39,035 nt of DNA from the NCBI RefSeq assembly GCF_011044995.1, contig NZ_JAAKZW010000049.1:1-39035 (forward strand). The letters run 5' to 3'. Shown piece by piece: positions 25,708-34,100 of the stretch. Made by a program: the position numbers and the translations under genes. A model generated the notes under the pieces. It was not told the DNA's origin. It saw only the letters and a program-made list of their open reading frames with translations, and did not search any database. Source of the stretch: Streptomyces mesophilus (lineage in GTDB: Bacteria; Actinomycetota; Actinomycetes; Streptomycetales; Streptomycetaceae). The first letter of the stretch is position 1. Every line of letters begins with the position of its first letter.

Positions 25708-28202
25708 GCCTCCACCTCCGCGACGTCCGAAGTGCCCGTGGCCGGGCCGATCTTGACCAGCTCGCCCGGGTGGGCCCCGGTGTCCGAGGCGACGCCGCCG
25801 CCGGCCGAGTTCAGCGGGAGCCAGACCACGCGGTCGGGCATCTCGGTGACCTGGAGCGGCAGTCGTACGGAGCCGGCGGGCCCGGTCACGGCGAGCTCGT
25901 CGCCGTCCTTGACCCCGGCCTCGGCGGCCGTGGCGGCGGAGACCCTGGCGACGGCCGCGTGCCGCGTACCGGCAAGCGCCTCGTCGCCCTCCTGGAGCCT
26001 GCCCTGGTCGAGCAGCAGCCGGTGTCCCGCGAGCACCGCCTCGCCGGAGGCCGGCCGGGGCAACTGCCCCGCGGTCTCCAGCGGTTCGGTGGCGCGCGGG
26101 CCGTCCCAGGTGCCGAGCCGGCCCAGCTCGCGGTGGATGGACGTGTTGTCCGGCAGCGCGAGGTGGACGTCCATGGCGTCCGCGAGCATGTGCAGCACGC
26201 GGGCGTCGGTGGGCGACAGGGCGCGGGTCATGTGGTCGGGCTTCAGGGCCGCTTCGAACGGCCGCGCCCGGCCTTCCCAGTTGAGGAAGGTCCCCGCCTT
26301 CTCGGCGACGGCGGCGACCGGAAGGACGACATCCGCGACCGCGGTGACCTCGCTCGGCCGCAGTTCGAGGGAGACCACGAACACCGCGCTCAGCGCTTCC
26401 CGCGCCCGTGCCGGGTCCGGCAGGTCGGCGACCTCGACGCCCGCGACGACCAGAGCCCCGAGTTCGCCGGTCGCGGCGGCCTCGACCATCTGGCCGGTGT
26501 CCCGGCCGTAGCGGTGCGGGAGTTCGGCCACGCCCCAGGCGACGGCCACCTCCTCGCGCGCCCGCGGATCGGTCGCGGGGCGACCGGCCGGAAGCAGCGA
26601 GGGCAGCGCGCCCGCCTCGATGGCGCCGCGCTCACCCGCCCTGCGCGGGATCCACAGGAGCTGGGCGCCGATCGCGGTGGCCGCCCGCATCGCCGCGGTC
26701 AGCGCGCCCGCGACGGACGCGAGCCGCTCACCGACGATGATCACGGAGCCTGCGCCGCGCAGCACCTCGGCCGCCCTCGCGCCCTCTCCTTCGAGCCCGA
26801 CGCCGGAGGCGAGCGCGTCCAGCCACTCGGTCTCGGTACCGGGAGCGGCGGGAAGCAGCGTGCCGCCGGCCTTCTCCAGACCGCGGGTCTTGTAGGGGGC
26901 CAGCGCGAAGGTCTGCTGCTTGGACTGCCGCCAGGCCTTGCGCAGCTTCAGGAAGACGCCGGGCGCCTCCTCCTCGGCCTCGATGCCGACGAGCAGGACG
27001 GCGGGTGCCTTCTCCAGCTTCGTGTACGTGACTCCGGATCCGTCGAGGTCACGGCCGCGTCCGGCCACCGCGGCGGCCAGGAAGTCGGCCTCCTCGGAGG
27101 AGTGCACCCGGGCGCGGAAGTCGACGTCGTTGGTGTCGAGGGCCACGCGCGCGAACTTGCTGTACGCGTACGCGTCCTCGGCGGTCAGCCGGCCGCCGGC
27201 GAGCACACCGGCCCGTCCGCGAGCGGCGAGCAGTCCTTGAGCCGCCGCCTCCAGAGCCTCGGGCCAGGACGCGGGCTCCAACTCGCCGGAGGCGCTGCGT
27301 ACAAGAGGAGTCGTGAGCCGGTCGCGCTGCTGCGCGTACCGGAACCCGAACCGCCCCTTGTCGCAGATCCACTCCTCGTTGACCTCGGGGTCCTCGGCGG
27401 CGAGCCGCCGCATGACCTTGCCGCGCCGGTGGTCGGTGCGCTGGGCGCAGCCACCCGCGCAGTGCTCGCACACCGAAGGCGAGGACACGAGGTCGAACGG
27501 ACGCGAGCGGAACCGGTAAGCGGCCGAAGTCAGCGCGCCCACCGGGCAGATCTGGATGGTGTTCCCGGAGAAGTACGACTCGAAGGGGTCGCCCTCACCG
27601 GTACCGACCTGCTGCAGCGCCCCGCGCTCGATCAGCTCGATCATCGGGTCGCCCGCGACCTGGTTCGAGAACCGGGTGCAGCGGGCGCAGAGCACACAGC
27701 GCTCACGGTCGAGAAGGACCTGTGTCGAGATCGGCACCGGCTTCTCGTACGTGCGCTTGTGGCCCTCGAAGCGCGAGTCCGACTGGCCGTGCGACATCGC
27801 CTGGTTCTGCAGCGGGCACTCGCCGCCCTTGTCGCAGACCGGGCAGTCGAGGGGGTGGTTGATGAGCAGGAGCTCCATCACACCCTTCTGCGCCTTCTCC
27901 GCGACCGGCGAGGTCAGATGCGTCTTGACGACCATGCCGTCGGTGCAGGTGATGGTGCAGGAGGCCATCGGCTTGCGCTGGCCCTCGACCTCCACGATGC
28001 ACTGCCGGCAGGCACCGGCCGGGTCGAGCAGCGGGTGGTCGCAGAAGCGCGGGATCTCGATGCCGAGCTGTTCGGCGGCCCGGATCACCAAGGTCCCCTT
28101 GGGGACGCTGAGTTCCACACCGTCGATCGTCAGCGAGACGAGATCTTCCGGCGGGACCGCCGCCTCTCCGCCCCCGGAGGGAGCGTTGGTCGTGACGGTC
28201 AT
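25704..28202 (-). CDS. nuoG: NADH-quinone oxidoreductase subunit G
   Basis: An 832-residue subunit and the largest in the peripheral arm. The N-terminal ferredoxin part holds a 2Fe-2S site (Cys54, 65, 68, 82), then a His/Cys-ligated 4Fe-4S (His116, Cys120, 123, 129 in HPLDCPVCDKGGECP) and another 4Fe-4S (Cys169, 172, 175, 219). A fourth motif CxxCxxxC-x27-C (Cys245, 248, 252, 280) matches cluster N7, as in E. coli and Thermus, which is absent from many other complexes. The rest is a molybdopterin-oxidoreductase-like fold without an evident cofactor site. ATG at 28202 overlaps the nuoF stop (ATGA). Confidence 0.97.
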   Translation of the reverse strand: MTVTTNAPSGGGEAAVPPEDLVSLTIDGVELSVPKGTLVIRAAEQLGIEIPRFCDHPLLDPAGACRQCIVEVEGQRKPMASCTITCTDGMVVKTHLTSPVAEKAQKGVMELLLINHPLDCPVCDKGGECPLQNQAMSHGQSDSRFEGHKRTYEKPVPISTQVLLDRERCVLCARCTRFSNQVAGDPMIELIERGALQQVGTGEGDPFESYFSGNTIQICPVGALTSAAYRFRSRPFDLVSSPSVCEHCAGGCAQRTDHRRGKVMRRLAAEDPEVNEEWICDKGRFGFRYAQQRDRLTTPLVRSASGELEPASWPEALEAAAQGLLAARGRAGVLAGGRLTAEDAYAYSKFARVALDTNDVDFRARVHSSEEADFLAAAVAGRGRDLDGSGVTYTKLEKAPAVLLVGIEAEEEAPGVFLKLRKAWRQSKQQTFALAPYKTRGLEKAGGTLLPAAPGTETEWLDALASGVGLEGEGARAAEVLRGAGSVIIVGERLASVAGALTAAMRAATAIGAQLLWIPRRAGERGAIEAGALPSLLPAGRPATDPRAREEVAVAWGVAELPHRYGRDTGQMVEAAATGELGALVVAGVEVADLPDPARAREALSAVFVVSLELRPSEVTAVADVVLPVAAVAEKAGTFLNWEGRARPFEAALKPDHMTRALSPTDARVLHMLADAMDVHLALPDNTSIHRELGRLGTWDGPRATEPLETAGQLPRPASGEAVLAGHRLLLDQGRLQEGDEALAGTRHAAVARVSAATAAEAGVKDGDELAVTGPAGSVRLPLQVTEMPDRVVWLPLNSAGGGVASDTGAHPGELVKIGPATGTSDVAEVEA

Positions 28203-29560
28203 ACGTTCACCTCCGCGCTTGAAGCGTGCTTGTCGGCCCAGAGAGTCGACCGGGAGGGGTCGAACGGGCAGCCCTTGCCGGTGATGTGCTGCTCGTACTC
28301 CTCGCGGAAGTACTTGAGCGAGGAGAAGATCGGCGAGGCGGCGCCGTCGCCGAGGGCGCAGAAGGACTTGCCGTTGATGTTGTCGGCGATGTCGTTCAGC
28401 TTGTCGAGGTCGGCCATCACGCCCTTGCCGTCCTCGATGTCACGGAGCAACTGGACCAGCCAGTACGTCCCTTCGCGGCACGGTGTGCACTTGCCGCAGG
28501 ACTCATGGGCGTAGAACTCGGTCCAGCGTGTGACCGCCCGTACGACACAGGTGGTCTCGTCGAAGCACTGGAGCGCCTTGGTGCCGAGCATCGAACCCGC
28601 GGCGCCGACGCCCTCGTAGTCGAGGGGCACGTCGAGGTGCTCGTCGGTGAACATCGGGGTCGAACTGCCGCCCGGCGTCCAGAACTTGAGCCGGTGGCCG
28701 GGCCGCATCCCGCCGCTCATGTCGAGCAGCTGGCGCAGCGTGATCCCGAGCGGTGCCTCGTACTGGCCGGGCGAGACGACATGGCCGCTGAGCGAGTACA
28801 GCGTGAAGCCCGGGGACTTCTCGCTGCCCATCGACTTGAACCAGTCCTTGCCCTTGTTCAGGATCGCGGGAACAGACGCGATGGACTCCACGTTGTTCAC
28901 CACAGTGGGGCACGCGTAAAGGCCTGCGACAGCCGGGAAGGGAGGACGCAGGCGGGGCTGGCCGCGGCGGCCTTCGAGCGAGTCGAGGAGCGCGGTCTCC
29001 TCACCACAGATGTACGCCCCGGCGCCGGCGTGCACGGTGAGTTCGAGATTCAGTCCGCTGCCCAGGATGTTCTCGCCGAGGTATCCGGCCTCGTATGCCT
29101 CGCGTACGGCCTCGTGCAAGCGCCGCAGTACGGGGACGACTTCACCGCGCAGGTAGATGAAGGCGTGGTTCGACCTGATCGCGTAACACGCGATGATGAT
29201 GCCCTCGATCAGGCTGTGCGGATTGGCGAAGAGCAGCGGGATGTCCTTGCAGGTCCCCGGCTCGGACTCGTCCGCGTTCACGACCAGGTAGTGCGGCTTG
29301 CCGTCTCCCTGCGGGATGAACTGCCACTTCATGCCCGTCGGGAAGCCCGCGCCGCCACGTCCGCGCAGACCCGAGTCCTTGACGTACGCGATGAGGTCGT
29401 CGGGCGTCATGGCGAGGGCCTTGCGCAGGCCCTCGTATCCCTCGTGCCTCTTGTACGTCTCCAGGGTCCAGGGCTTCTCCTCGTCCCAGAACGCGGAGAG
29501 GACCGGGGCCAGGAGCTTCTCGGGGCTGGTCTCGTGGTTGATCTCGGTGGCCAAGGTCAT
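28199..29560 (-). CDS. nuoF: NADH-quinone oxidoreductase subunit F
   Basis: A 453-residue flavoprotein that oxidises NADH: FMN and NADH bind to the N-terminal fold with GLRGRGGAGFPTGMKW and NADESEPGTCKD, and GAYICGEETALLDSLEG. Cluster N3 is ligated by ESCGKCTPCREG (Cys355, 358, 361) and Cys401. Electrons pass from FMN through N3 to NuoG; NuoE is its partner. The ATG at 29560 is chosen because GAGGAGG lies 7 bases upstream; a GTG three bases earlier (29563) is also possible. The nuoE stop TGA overlaps this start region (GTGATGA). Confidence 0.97.
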   Translation of the reverse strand: MTLATEINHETSPEKLLAPVLSAFWDEEKPWTLETYKRHEGYEGLRKALAMTPDDLIAYVKDSGLRGRGGAGFPTGMKWQFIPQGDGKPHYLVVNADESEPGTCKDIPLLFANPHSLIEGIIIACYAIRSNHAFIYLRGEVVPVLRRLHEAVREAYEAGYLGENILGSGLNLELTVHAGAGAYICGEETALLDSLEGRRGQPRLRPPFPAVAGLYACPTVVNNVESIASVPAILNKGKDWFKSMGSEKSPGFTLYSLSGHVVSPGQYEAPLGITLRQLLDMSGGMRPGHRLKFWTPGGSSTPMFTDEHLDVPLDYEGVGAAGSMLGTKALQCFDETTCVVRAVTRWTEFYAHESCGKCTPCREGTYWLVQLLRDIEDGKGVMADLDKLNDIADNINGKSFCALGDGAASPIFSSLKYFREEYEQHITGKGCPFDPSRSTLWADKHASSAEVNV

Positions 29561-30399
29561 CACTCCCCCTCCTCGGCGGTGGGGCCTGCCGGGTGGTCCG
29601 GGTCGGAGGCCGACGTCTGCTGCGGTGCGTCGTGCGACGACAGGTGCTCGGGGGCGGAATCGCCCTGCGGGGCCTCGCCGCGCGGGTGCACCACACGGGC
29701 GGGGACCGTCTCGCCCTTGGCGAGCCGCAGACCGATCAGCGAGGCGGGCCCGGCGCCGCCGGACTCGTCCACCGCGCCTTCGCGCTCGTCCGGGAAACCG
29801 GCGAGGATCCGCGCGGTCTCCTTGAAGGTGCACAGGCGCGCACCGCGCGTGGGCTGGACCTCGCGTCCGGCGCGCAGGTCGTCGACCAACTGCCGTGCGC
29901 TGCCCGGGGTCTGGTTGTCGAAGAACTCCCAGTTCACCATCACCACGGGCGCGAAGTCGCAGGCCGCGTTGCACTCGATGTGCTCGAGGGTGACCTTGCC
30001 GTCCTCGGTGGTCTCGTTGTTGCCGACCCCGAGGTGCTGCTTGAGGTCCTCGAAGATGGCGTCACCGCCCATGACGGCGCACAACGTGTTGGTGCAGACA
30101 CCGACTTGGTAGTCGCCCGACGGCTTGCGGCGGTACATCGTGTAGAAGGTCGCCACCGCCGTGACCTCGGCCGTCGTCAGACCGAGGACGTCGGCGCAGA
30201 ACTGCATGCCGGTCCGGGTGACGTGCCCCTCCTCCGACTGCACGAGGTGCAGCAGCGGCAGGAGCGCCGAACGCGAGTCCGGGTAGCGGGCGATGACTTC
30301 CTTCGCGTCCGCCTCGAGCCGGGCACGGACGTCGGCCGGGTAGTCGGGGGCCGGCAGCTGGGGCATGCCCAGGCTGACGCCCTCTTGAGAAGTGGTCAC
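29560..30399 (-). CDS. nuoE: NADH-quinone oxidoreductase subunit E
   Basis: A 279-residue thioredoxin-like 2Fe-2S subunit (cluster N1a) that sits on NuoF. Ligands are Cys102 and Cys107 in VCTNTLCAVMGG and Cys143 and Cys147 in ECNAACDFAP. The N-terminal helical part covers about 25-90. About 80 residues beyond the usual end (from roughly 200) are Pro/Glu/Ser-rich and probably disordered. The GTG at 30399 overlaps the nuoD stop (GTGA) and has GGGAGG upstream; the 25 codons open before it are Arg-rich shadow. Confidence 0.96.
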   Translation of the reverse strand: MTTSQEGVSLGMPQLPAPDYPADVRARLEADAKEVIARYPDSRSALLPLLHLVQSEEGHVTRTGMQFCADVLGLTTAEVTAVATFYTMYRRKPSGDYQVGVCTNTLCAVMGGDAIFEDLKQHLGVGNNETTEDGKVTLEHIECNAACDFAPVVMVNWEFFDNQTPGSARQLVDDLRAGREVQPTRGARLCTFKETARILAGFPDEREGAVDESGGAGPASLIGLRLAKGETVPARVVHPRGEAPQGDSAPEHLSSHDAPQQTSASDPDHPAGPTAEEGE

Positions 30400-31730
30400 C
30401 GGTCGACGCCTCCCATCACGGGGTCGATGGACGCGACGGCGACGATGACGTCGGCGACCTGCCCGCCCTCGCACATCGCCGCCATGGCCTGCAGATTGGT
30501 GAAGGACGGGTCACGGAAGTGGACCCGGTAGGGGCGGGTGCCGCCGTCAGAGACGACATGCGCGCCGAGCTCGCCCTTGGGCGATTCGACGGCCGCGTAC
30601 GCCTGGCCCGGCGGGACCCGGAAGCCCTCGGTCACCAGCTTGAAATGGTGGATCAGGGCCTCCATGGAGGTGCCCATGATGTTCTTGATGTGGTCGACCG
30701 AGTTGCCGAGTCCGTCCGGGCCGAGCGCGAGCTGCGCGGGCCAGGCGATCTTCTTGTCGGCGACCATGACCGGTCCCGGCGCGAGCCGGTCCAGGCACTG
30801 CTCGACGATCCGCAGCGACTGCCGCATCTCTTCGAGCCGGATCAGGAAGCGGCCGTACGAGTCGCAGGTCTCGGCGGTCGGGACCTCGAAGTCGTACGTC
30901 TCGTAGCCGCAGTACGGGTCCGTCTTGCGCAGGTCGTGCGGCAGACCGGCCGAGCGCAGGACCGGACCCGTGGCCCCGAGGGCCATGCAGCCCGCGAGGT
31001 CGAGATAACCGACGTCCTGCATACGGGCCTTGAAGATCGGGTTCCCGGTCGCGAGCTTGTCGTACTCGGGAAGGTTCTTCTTCATGGTCTTCACGAACTC
31101 GCGCAGCTGGTCCACCGCGCCCGGCGGCAGGTCCTGGGCGAGACCGCCAGGACGGATGTACGCGTGGTTCATCCGGAGCCCGGTGATCAACTCATACAGG
31201 TCCAGGATCAGTTCGCGGTCCCGGAACCCGTAGATCATGATCGTGGTCGCGCCCAGCTCCATACCGCCGGTGGCGATGCATACCAGGTGCGAGGAGAGCC
31301 GGTTCAGCTCCATGAGCAGAACGCGGATGATGTTCGCGCGGTCGGGGATCTGATCCTCGATGCCGAGCAGCTTCTCCACGCCCAGGCAGTACGCCGTCTC
31401 GTTGAAGAACGGCGTCAGGTAGTCCATGCGCGTGACGAAGGTGGTGCCCTGCGTCCAGGTCCGGTACTCGAGGTTCTTCTCGATGCCGGTGTGCAGATAG
31501 CCGATGCCGCAGCGGGCCTCGGTGACCGTCTCGCCGTCGATCTCCAGGATCAGGCGGAGCACTCCGTGCGTGGACGGGTGCTGCGGGCCCATGTTGACGA
31601 TGATGCGCTCGTCGTCCGACTTGGCAGCGGCCTGCGCGATCTCGTCCCAGTCGCCGCCGGTGACTGTATATACAGTCCCCTCGGTGGTCGCACGGGCGGA
31701 AGCGTGGGACGTTCCACTAGAAGCAGTCAT
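30396..31730 (-). CDS. nuoD: NADH-quinone oxidoreductase subunit D
   Basis: A 444-residue 49-kDa-type subunit, the quinone-reducing partner of NuoB, related to the large subunit of NiFe hydrogenases. It has NMGPQHPSTHGVLRL with the quinone-binding histidine, GIGYLHTGIEKNLEYRTW, LTPFFNETAYCLGVEKLLG, GGLAQDLPPGAVDQLREF and the conserved C-terminal DPVMGGVDR. The first 40 residues (Ser/Ala/Thr-rich) extend beyond the E. coli protein. The ATG overlaps the nuoC stop by one base (TGATG). Confidence 0.97.
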   Translation of the reverse strand: MTASSGTSHASARATTEGTVYTVTGGDWDEIAQAAAKSDDERIIVNMGPQHPSTHGVLRLILEIDGETVTEARCGIGYLHTGIEKNLEYRTWTQGTTFVTRMDYLTPFFNETAYCLGVEKLLGIEDQIPDRANIIRVLLMELNRLSSHLVCIATGGMELGATTIMIYGFRDRELILDLYELITGLRMNHAYIRPGGLAQDLPPGAVDQLREFVKTMKKNLPEYDKLATGNPIFKARMQDVGYLDLAGCMALGATGPVLRSAGLPHDLRKTDPYCGYETYDFEVPTAETCDSYGRFLIRLEEMRQSLRIVEQCLDRLAPGPVMVADKKIAWPAQLALGPDGLGNSVDHIKNIMGTSMEALIHHFKLVTEGFRVPPGQAYAAVESPKGELGAHVVSDGGTRPYRVHFRDPSFTNLQAMAAMCEGGQVADVIVAVASIDPVMGGVDR

Positions 31731-32464
31731 CAGCTGTACGACCTCCGCTGGTCCGGAGCCGGGATCTGGGCGCCCTTGTACTCGACGGCGATACCGCCGA
31801 GCGGATAGTCCTTGCGCTGCGGGAAGCCCTGCCAGTCGTCCGGCATCATGATCCGCGTCAGCGCCGGGTGACCGTCGAAGATCAGCCCGAAGAAGTCGTA
31901 CGTCTCACGCTCGTGCCAGTCGTTGGTCGGATAGAGGCCGACCAGGGACGGAACATGCGGATCGCTGTCGGGAGCGCTGACCTCGAGCCGGATCAGGCGG
32001 CCGTGCGTGAGCGAGCGCAGGTGGTACACCGCGTGCAGCTCACGGCCCTTGTCCTCCAGGTAGTGCACACCGCTCACGCCGGTGCACAGCTCGAAGCGCA
32101 GGGCCGGGTCGTCGCGCAGGGTCCGCGCGACCTGGAGCAGATGCTCGCGTACGACATGGAAGGTGAGCTCGCCGCGGTCGACGACCGTCTTCTCGATCGC
32201 GTTTTCCGGGAGGAGGTCCTGCTCCTCCAGGGCACCTTCGAGTTCGTCGGCCACCTCGTCGAACCAGCCGCCGTACGGGCGGTTGCTGGGACCGGGCAGC
32301 CGTACCGAGCGGACGAGGCCGCCGTAACCCGAGGTGTCGCCGCCGTTGTTCGCGCCGAACATGCCGCGCTGGACGCGGATCTCCTCGCCGTGCTCACCGC
32401 GCTGGCCCGGGAGGTTGGAGGCACCGAGGTCCTTCTCGGGGTTCACGCCATTGCTGTCACTCAC
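31730..32464 (-). CDS. nuoC: NADH-quinone oxidoreductase subunit C
   Basis: A 244-residue 30-kDa-type subunit, structural support of the peripheral arm next to NuoD. The core is about 60-230 and ends with the family signature YPTNDWHERETYDFFGLIFD followed by MPDDWQGFPQRKDYPLGG. The N-terminal 50 residues (PEKDLGASNLPGQRG and a Gly/Asn-rich stretch) are typical of actinobacteria. The GTG at 32464 overlaps the nuoB stop (GTGA). A much longer open frame runs upstream antisense to nuoB's reading and is not used. Confidence 0.96.
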   Translation of the reverse strand: MSDSNGVNPEKDLGASNLPGQRGEHGEEIRVQRGMFGANNGGDTSGYGGLVRSVRLPGPSNRPYGGWFDEVADELEGALEEQDLLPENAIEKTVVDRGELTFHVVREHLLQVARTLRDDPALRFELCTGVSGVHYLEDKGRELHAVYHLRSLTHGRLIRLEVSAPDSDPHVPSLVGLYPTNDWHERETYDFFGLIFDGHPALTRIMMPDDWQGFPQRKDYPLGGIAVEYKGAQIPAPDQRRSYS

Positions 32465-33015
32465 CGGAGCAGCCCCTTCATCTCGATCAGGGGGAGCGAC
32501 TTGAGGGCCGCCTCCTCCGCCTCGCGAGCGGCGTCTTCGGCGTTCACACCGAGCTTGGAACCCTGGATCTTCTGGTGCAGCTTGAGGATCGCGTCCATCA
32601 GCATCTCGGGCCGCGGCGGACAGCCGGGCAGATAGATGTCGACGGGGACGATGTGGTCGACGCCCTGGACGATCGCGTAGTTGTTGAACATGCCGCCTGA
32701 GGAGGCGCAGACGCCCATGGAAATAACCCACTTGGGGTTCGGCATCTGGTCGTAGACCTGCCGCAGGACCGGCGCCATCTTCTGGCTGACCCGGCCCGCG
32801 ACGATCATCAGGTCCGCCTGGCGGGGCGAACCGCGGAACACCTCCATGCCGAAACGGGCGAGGTCGTAACGCCCCGCGCCCGTCGTCATCATCTCGATGG
32901 CGCAGCAGGCGAGGCCGAAGGTGGCGGGGAAGACGGATGACTTGCGCACCCAGCCCGCTGCCTGTTCGACCGTCGTCAGCAGAAAACCGCTCGGCAGCTT
33001 CTCTTCGAGTCCCAT
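32461..33015 (-). CDS. nuoB: NADH-quinone oxidoreductase subunit B
   Basis: A 184-residue PSST-type subunit that holds cluster N2, the last iron-sulfur centre before quinone. Ligands are the tandem pair Cys37-Cys38 in LACCAIEMM, Cys103 in SMGVCASSGG and Cys132 in LPGCPPRPE. It forms the floor of the quinone chamber with NuoD and NuoH. ATG at 33015, 14 bases after the nuoA stop. Confidence 0.97.
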   Translation of the reverse strand: MGLEEKLPSGFLLTTVEQAAGWVRKSSVFPATFGLACCAIEMMTTGAGRYDLARFGMEVFRGSPRQADLMIVAGRVSQKMAPVLRQVYDQMPNPKWVISMGVCASSGGMFNNYAIVQGVDHIVPVDIYLPGCPPRPEMLMDAILKLHQKIQGSKLGVNAEDAAREAEEAALKSLPLIEMKGLLR

Positions 33016-33029
33016 AGGTCCCTAGCCCC

Positions 33030-33389
33030 TCAGTCCCATTCCAGGCCGCCGCGCCGCCAGACGTACGCGTAGGCGACGAAGACGGTGAGCACGAAGAGCA
33101 ACATCTCCACGAGCCCGAAAACACCCAGGGCGTCGAAGGTGACCGCCCAGGGATAGAGGAAGACGATCTCGATATCGAAGATGATGAAGAGCATCGCCGT
33201 CAGGTAGTACTTGATCGGGAAGCGCCCACCGCCGGCCGGAGTCGGCGTCGGCTCGATACCGCACTCATAGGCTTCGAGTTTGGCGCGGTTGTACCGCTTT
33301 GGACCGATAAGCGTGGCCATGACCACGGAGAAGATCGCAAAGCCTGCCGCTAGGGCTCCCAGTACGAGGATGGGCGCATAAGCGTTCAC
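33030..33389 (-). CDS. nuoA: NADH-quinone oxidoreductase subunit A
   Basis: A 119-residue ND3-like subunit, three helices. Marks are YECGIEPT at the loop before helix 2, with its conserved cysteine near the quinone site, FPIKYYLTAMLFIIFDIEIVF with acidic residues of the proton path, and the tail AYVWRRGGLEW. It is the first gene of the operon. GTG start at 33389; the doubled AGGAGCGAGGAGCG before it offers an AGGAG at about 9 bases. A Rex-type operator lies 87 bases upstream. Confidence 0.97.
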   Translation of the reverse strand: MNAYAPILVLGALAAGFAIFSVVMATLIGPKRYNRAKLEAYECGIEPTPTPAGGGRFPIKYYLTAMLFIIFDIEIVFLYPWAVTFDALGVFGLVEMLLFVLTVFVAYAYVWRRGGLEWD

Positions 33390-33475
33390 CGCTCCTCGCT
33401 CCTCTCAGTCGACATTGACTGCTTCGGCGGACTGACTTCTTGGGGCGCGTGCCCCGACTCACCAAGATCGTGCTT

Positions 33476-33493
33476 ATGTGAGGCAGTTCACAA
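33476..33493 (-). promoter_or_regulatory. Rex operator of the nuo operon
   Basis: Read leftward, TTGTGAACTGCCTCACAT fits the Rex consensus TTGTGAANNNNTTCACAA at 11 of the 12 outer positions. It lies 87 bases before the nuoA start and just downstream of the predicted transcription start, where a bound repressor would block RNA polymerase. Rex senses NADH/NAD+; nuoA-N is an established type of Rex target in S. coelicolor. Confidence 0.85.
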
Positions 33494-33508
33494 GCCCAAC
33501 TGCCCCGC

Positions 33509-33538
33509 ATCCTATGCCTGCCGGTCTGTGATCTGCGA
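33509..33538 (-). promoter_or_regulatory. probable nuo promoter
   Basis: A good housekeeping -10, TAGGAT (33509-33514 read leftward), would start RNA near 33502, 9 bases before the Rex operator. The -35 at an 18-base spacing (TCGCAG) is weak, which is common in Streptomyces. Confidence 0.5.
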
Positions 33539-33631
33539 CACGGGGTACAACAACGCCTTTGTGATCTCCACCACCTGACGAAGGATCATGAAGTCGGATG
33601 AGCGGTGATCTTCATACGCGAAGCTCCGGAG

Positions 33632-33650
33632 TGATCACCAATGGTGATCA
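33632..33650. promoter_or_regulatory. 19-bp palindrome, unidentified operator
   Basis: TGATCACC, a 3-base centre AAT, then GGTGATCA: a perfect 8-bp inverted repeat in the middle of the gene-free region. Single GGTGATC halves occur near 33604. The binding protein is not recognised. Confidence 0.55.
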
Positions 33651-33889
33651 ATTAACTGGTTACCGCTGGTCACGAGGGTGCGCTCACTATCAAGTGATGG
33701 CAGCTGCAAGCAAATTGGCGCCTTGATCGGCAACCTGATAAGGGCAGCCTTCCCTCGCTCGGGGGACCCTTTTGTACCGCTGCTGACGCGTGCACACATT
33801 CACGAGCGATTCCGTGCCCGTTCGCCGGCTCACGATGGAGACCTGTTCGTGACCTGTGCCACTTCTGTGAGGACCGTGAAGAACCGGGC

Positions 33890-33919
33890 TTGGCCAACAA
33901 CAGCGAGCAGTGGTAGGTG
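33890..33919 (+). promoter_or_regulatory. candidate promoter for the NlpC/P60 gene
   Basis: TTGGCC, an 18-base spacer and TAGGTG resemble the housekeeping pattern TTGACA-N18-TAGGAT. The RNA would begin near 33926, leaving a leader of about 175 bases. Confidence 0.4.
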
Positions 33920-34100
33920 CGGGGCAAAACGGGCGTTACTTGGAAAACCCATGATCACAGCGTCGATCAAGGCTGTCCAAATTGCCCGTTACGGCGTCAA
34001 TAAGCGTCGACACGCGCGGGATTCGGCTTGATCGGCCACAACTGTGGCGCAGCACACGTTTCTTGAAGGGAACCCTGACGCCCTGATACCGGTTGTTCTC

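Larger units (their letters stand above)
33390..34100. other. gene-free divergent control region between nuoA and the NlpC/P60 gene
   Basis: 711 bases without a credible gene; open frames at 33670-33927 and 33678-34031 lack ribosome sites and Streptomyces codon bias. The base composition is clearly poorer in G+C than in the flanking genes. It contains the nuo promoter and Rex operator, a small GGGGC-GCGT-GCCCC hairpin in the nuo leader (33442-33455), a 19-bp palindrome, a candidate rightward promoter, and a GCCACA-AC-TGTGGC hairpin at 34035-34048 in the leader of the hydrolase gene. Confidence 0.7.

Noticed and set aside
33745..34000. Possible c-di-AMP (ydaO) riboswitch before the NlpC/P60 gene
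   Set aside because: GGGGGACCC at 33761-33769 and GGTAGGTGC near 33913 recall pieces of the motif, and cell-wall hydrolase genes of Streptomyces often carry it. The GGGTGAATC and CAGCTAACC cores and the closing stem are missing, and the likely promoter lies downstream of the first piece. A covariance-model search with RF00379 would settle it.
33670..34031. Small open frames of 85 and 117 codons in the divergent control region
   Set aside because: No ribosome sites, no codon bias and overlapping both strands; regulatory elements explain the region better.
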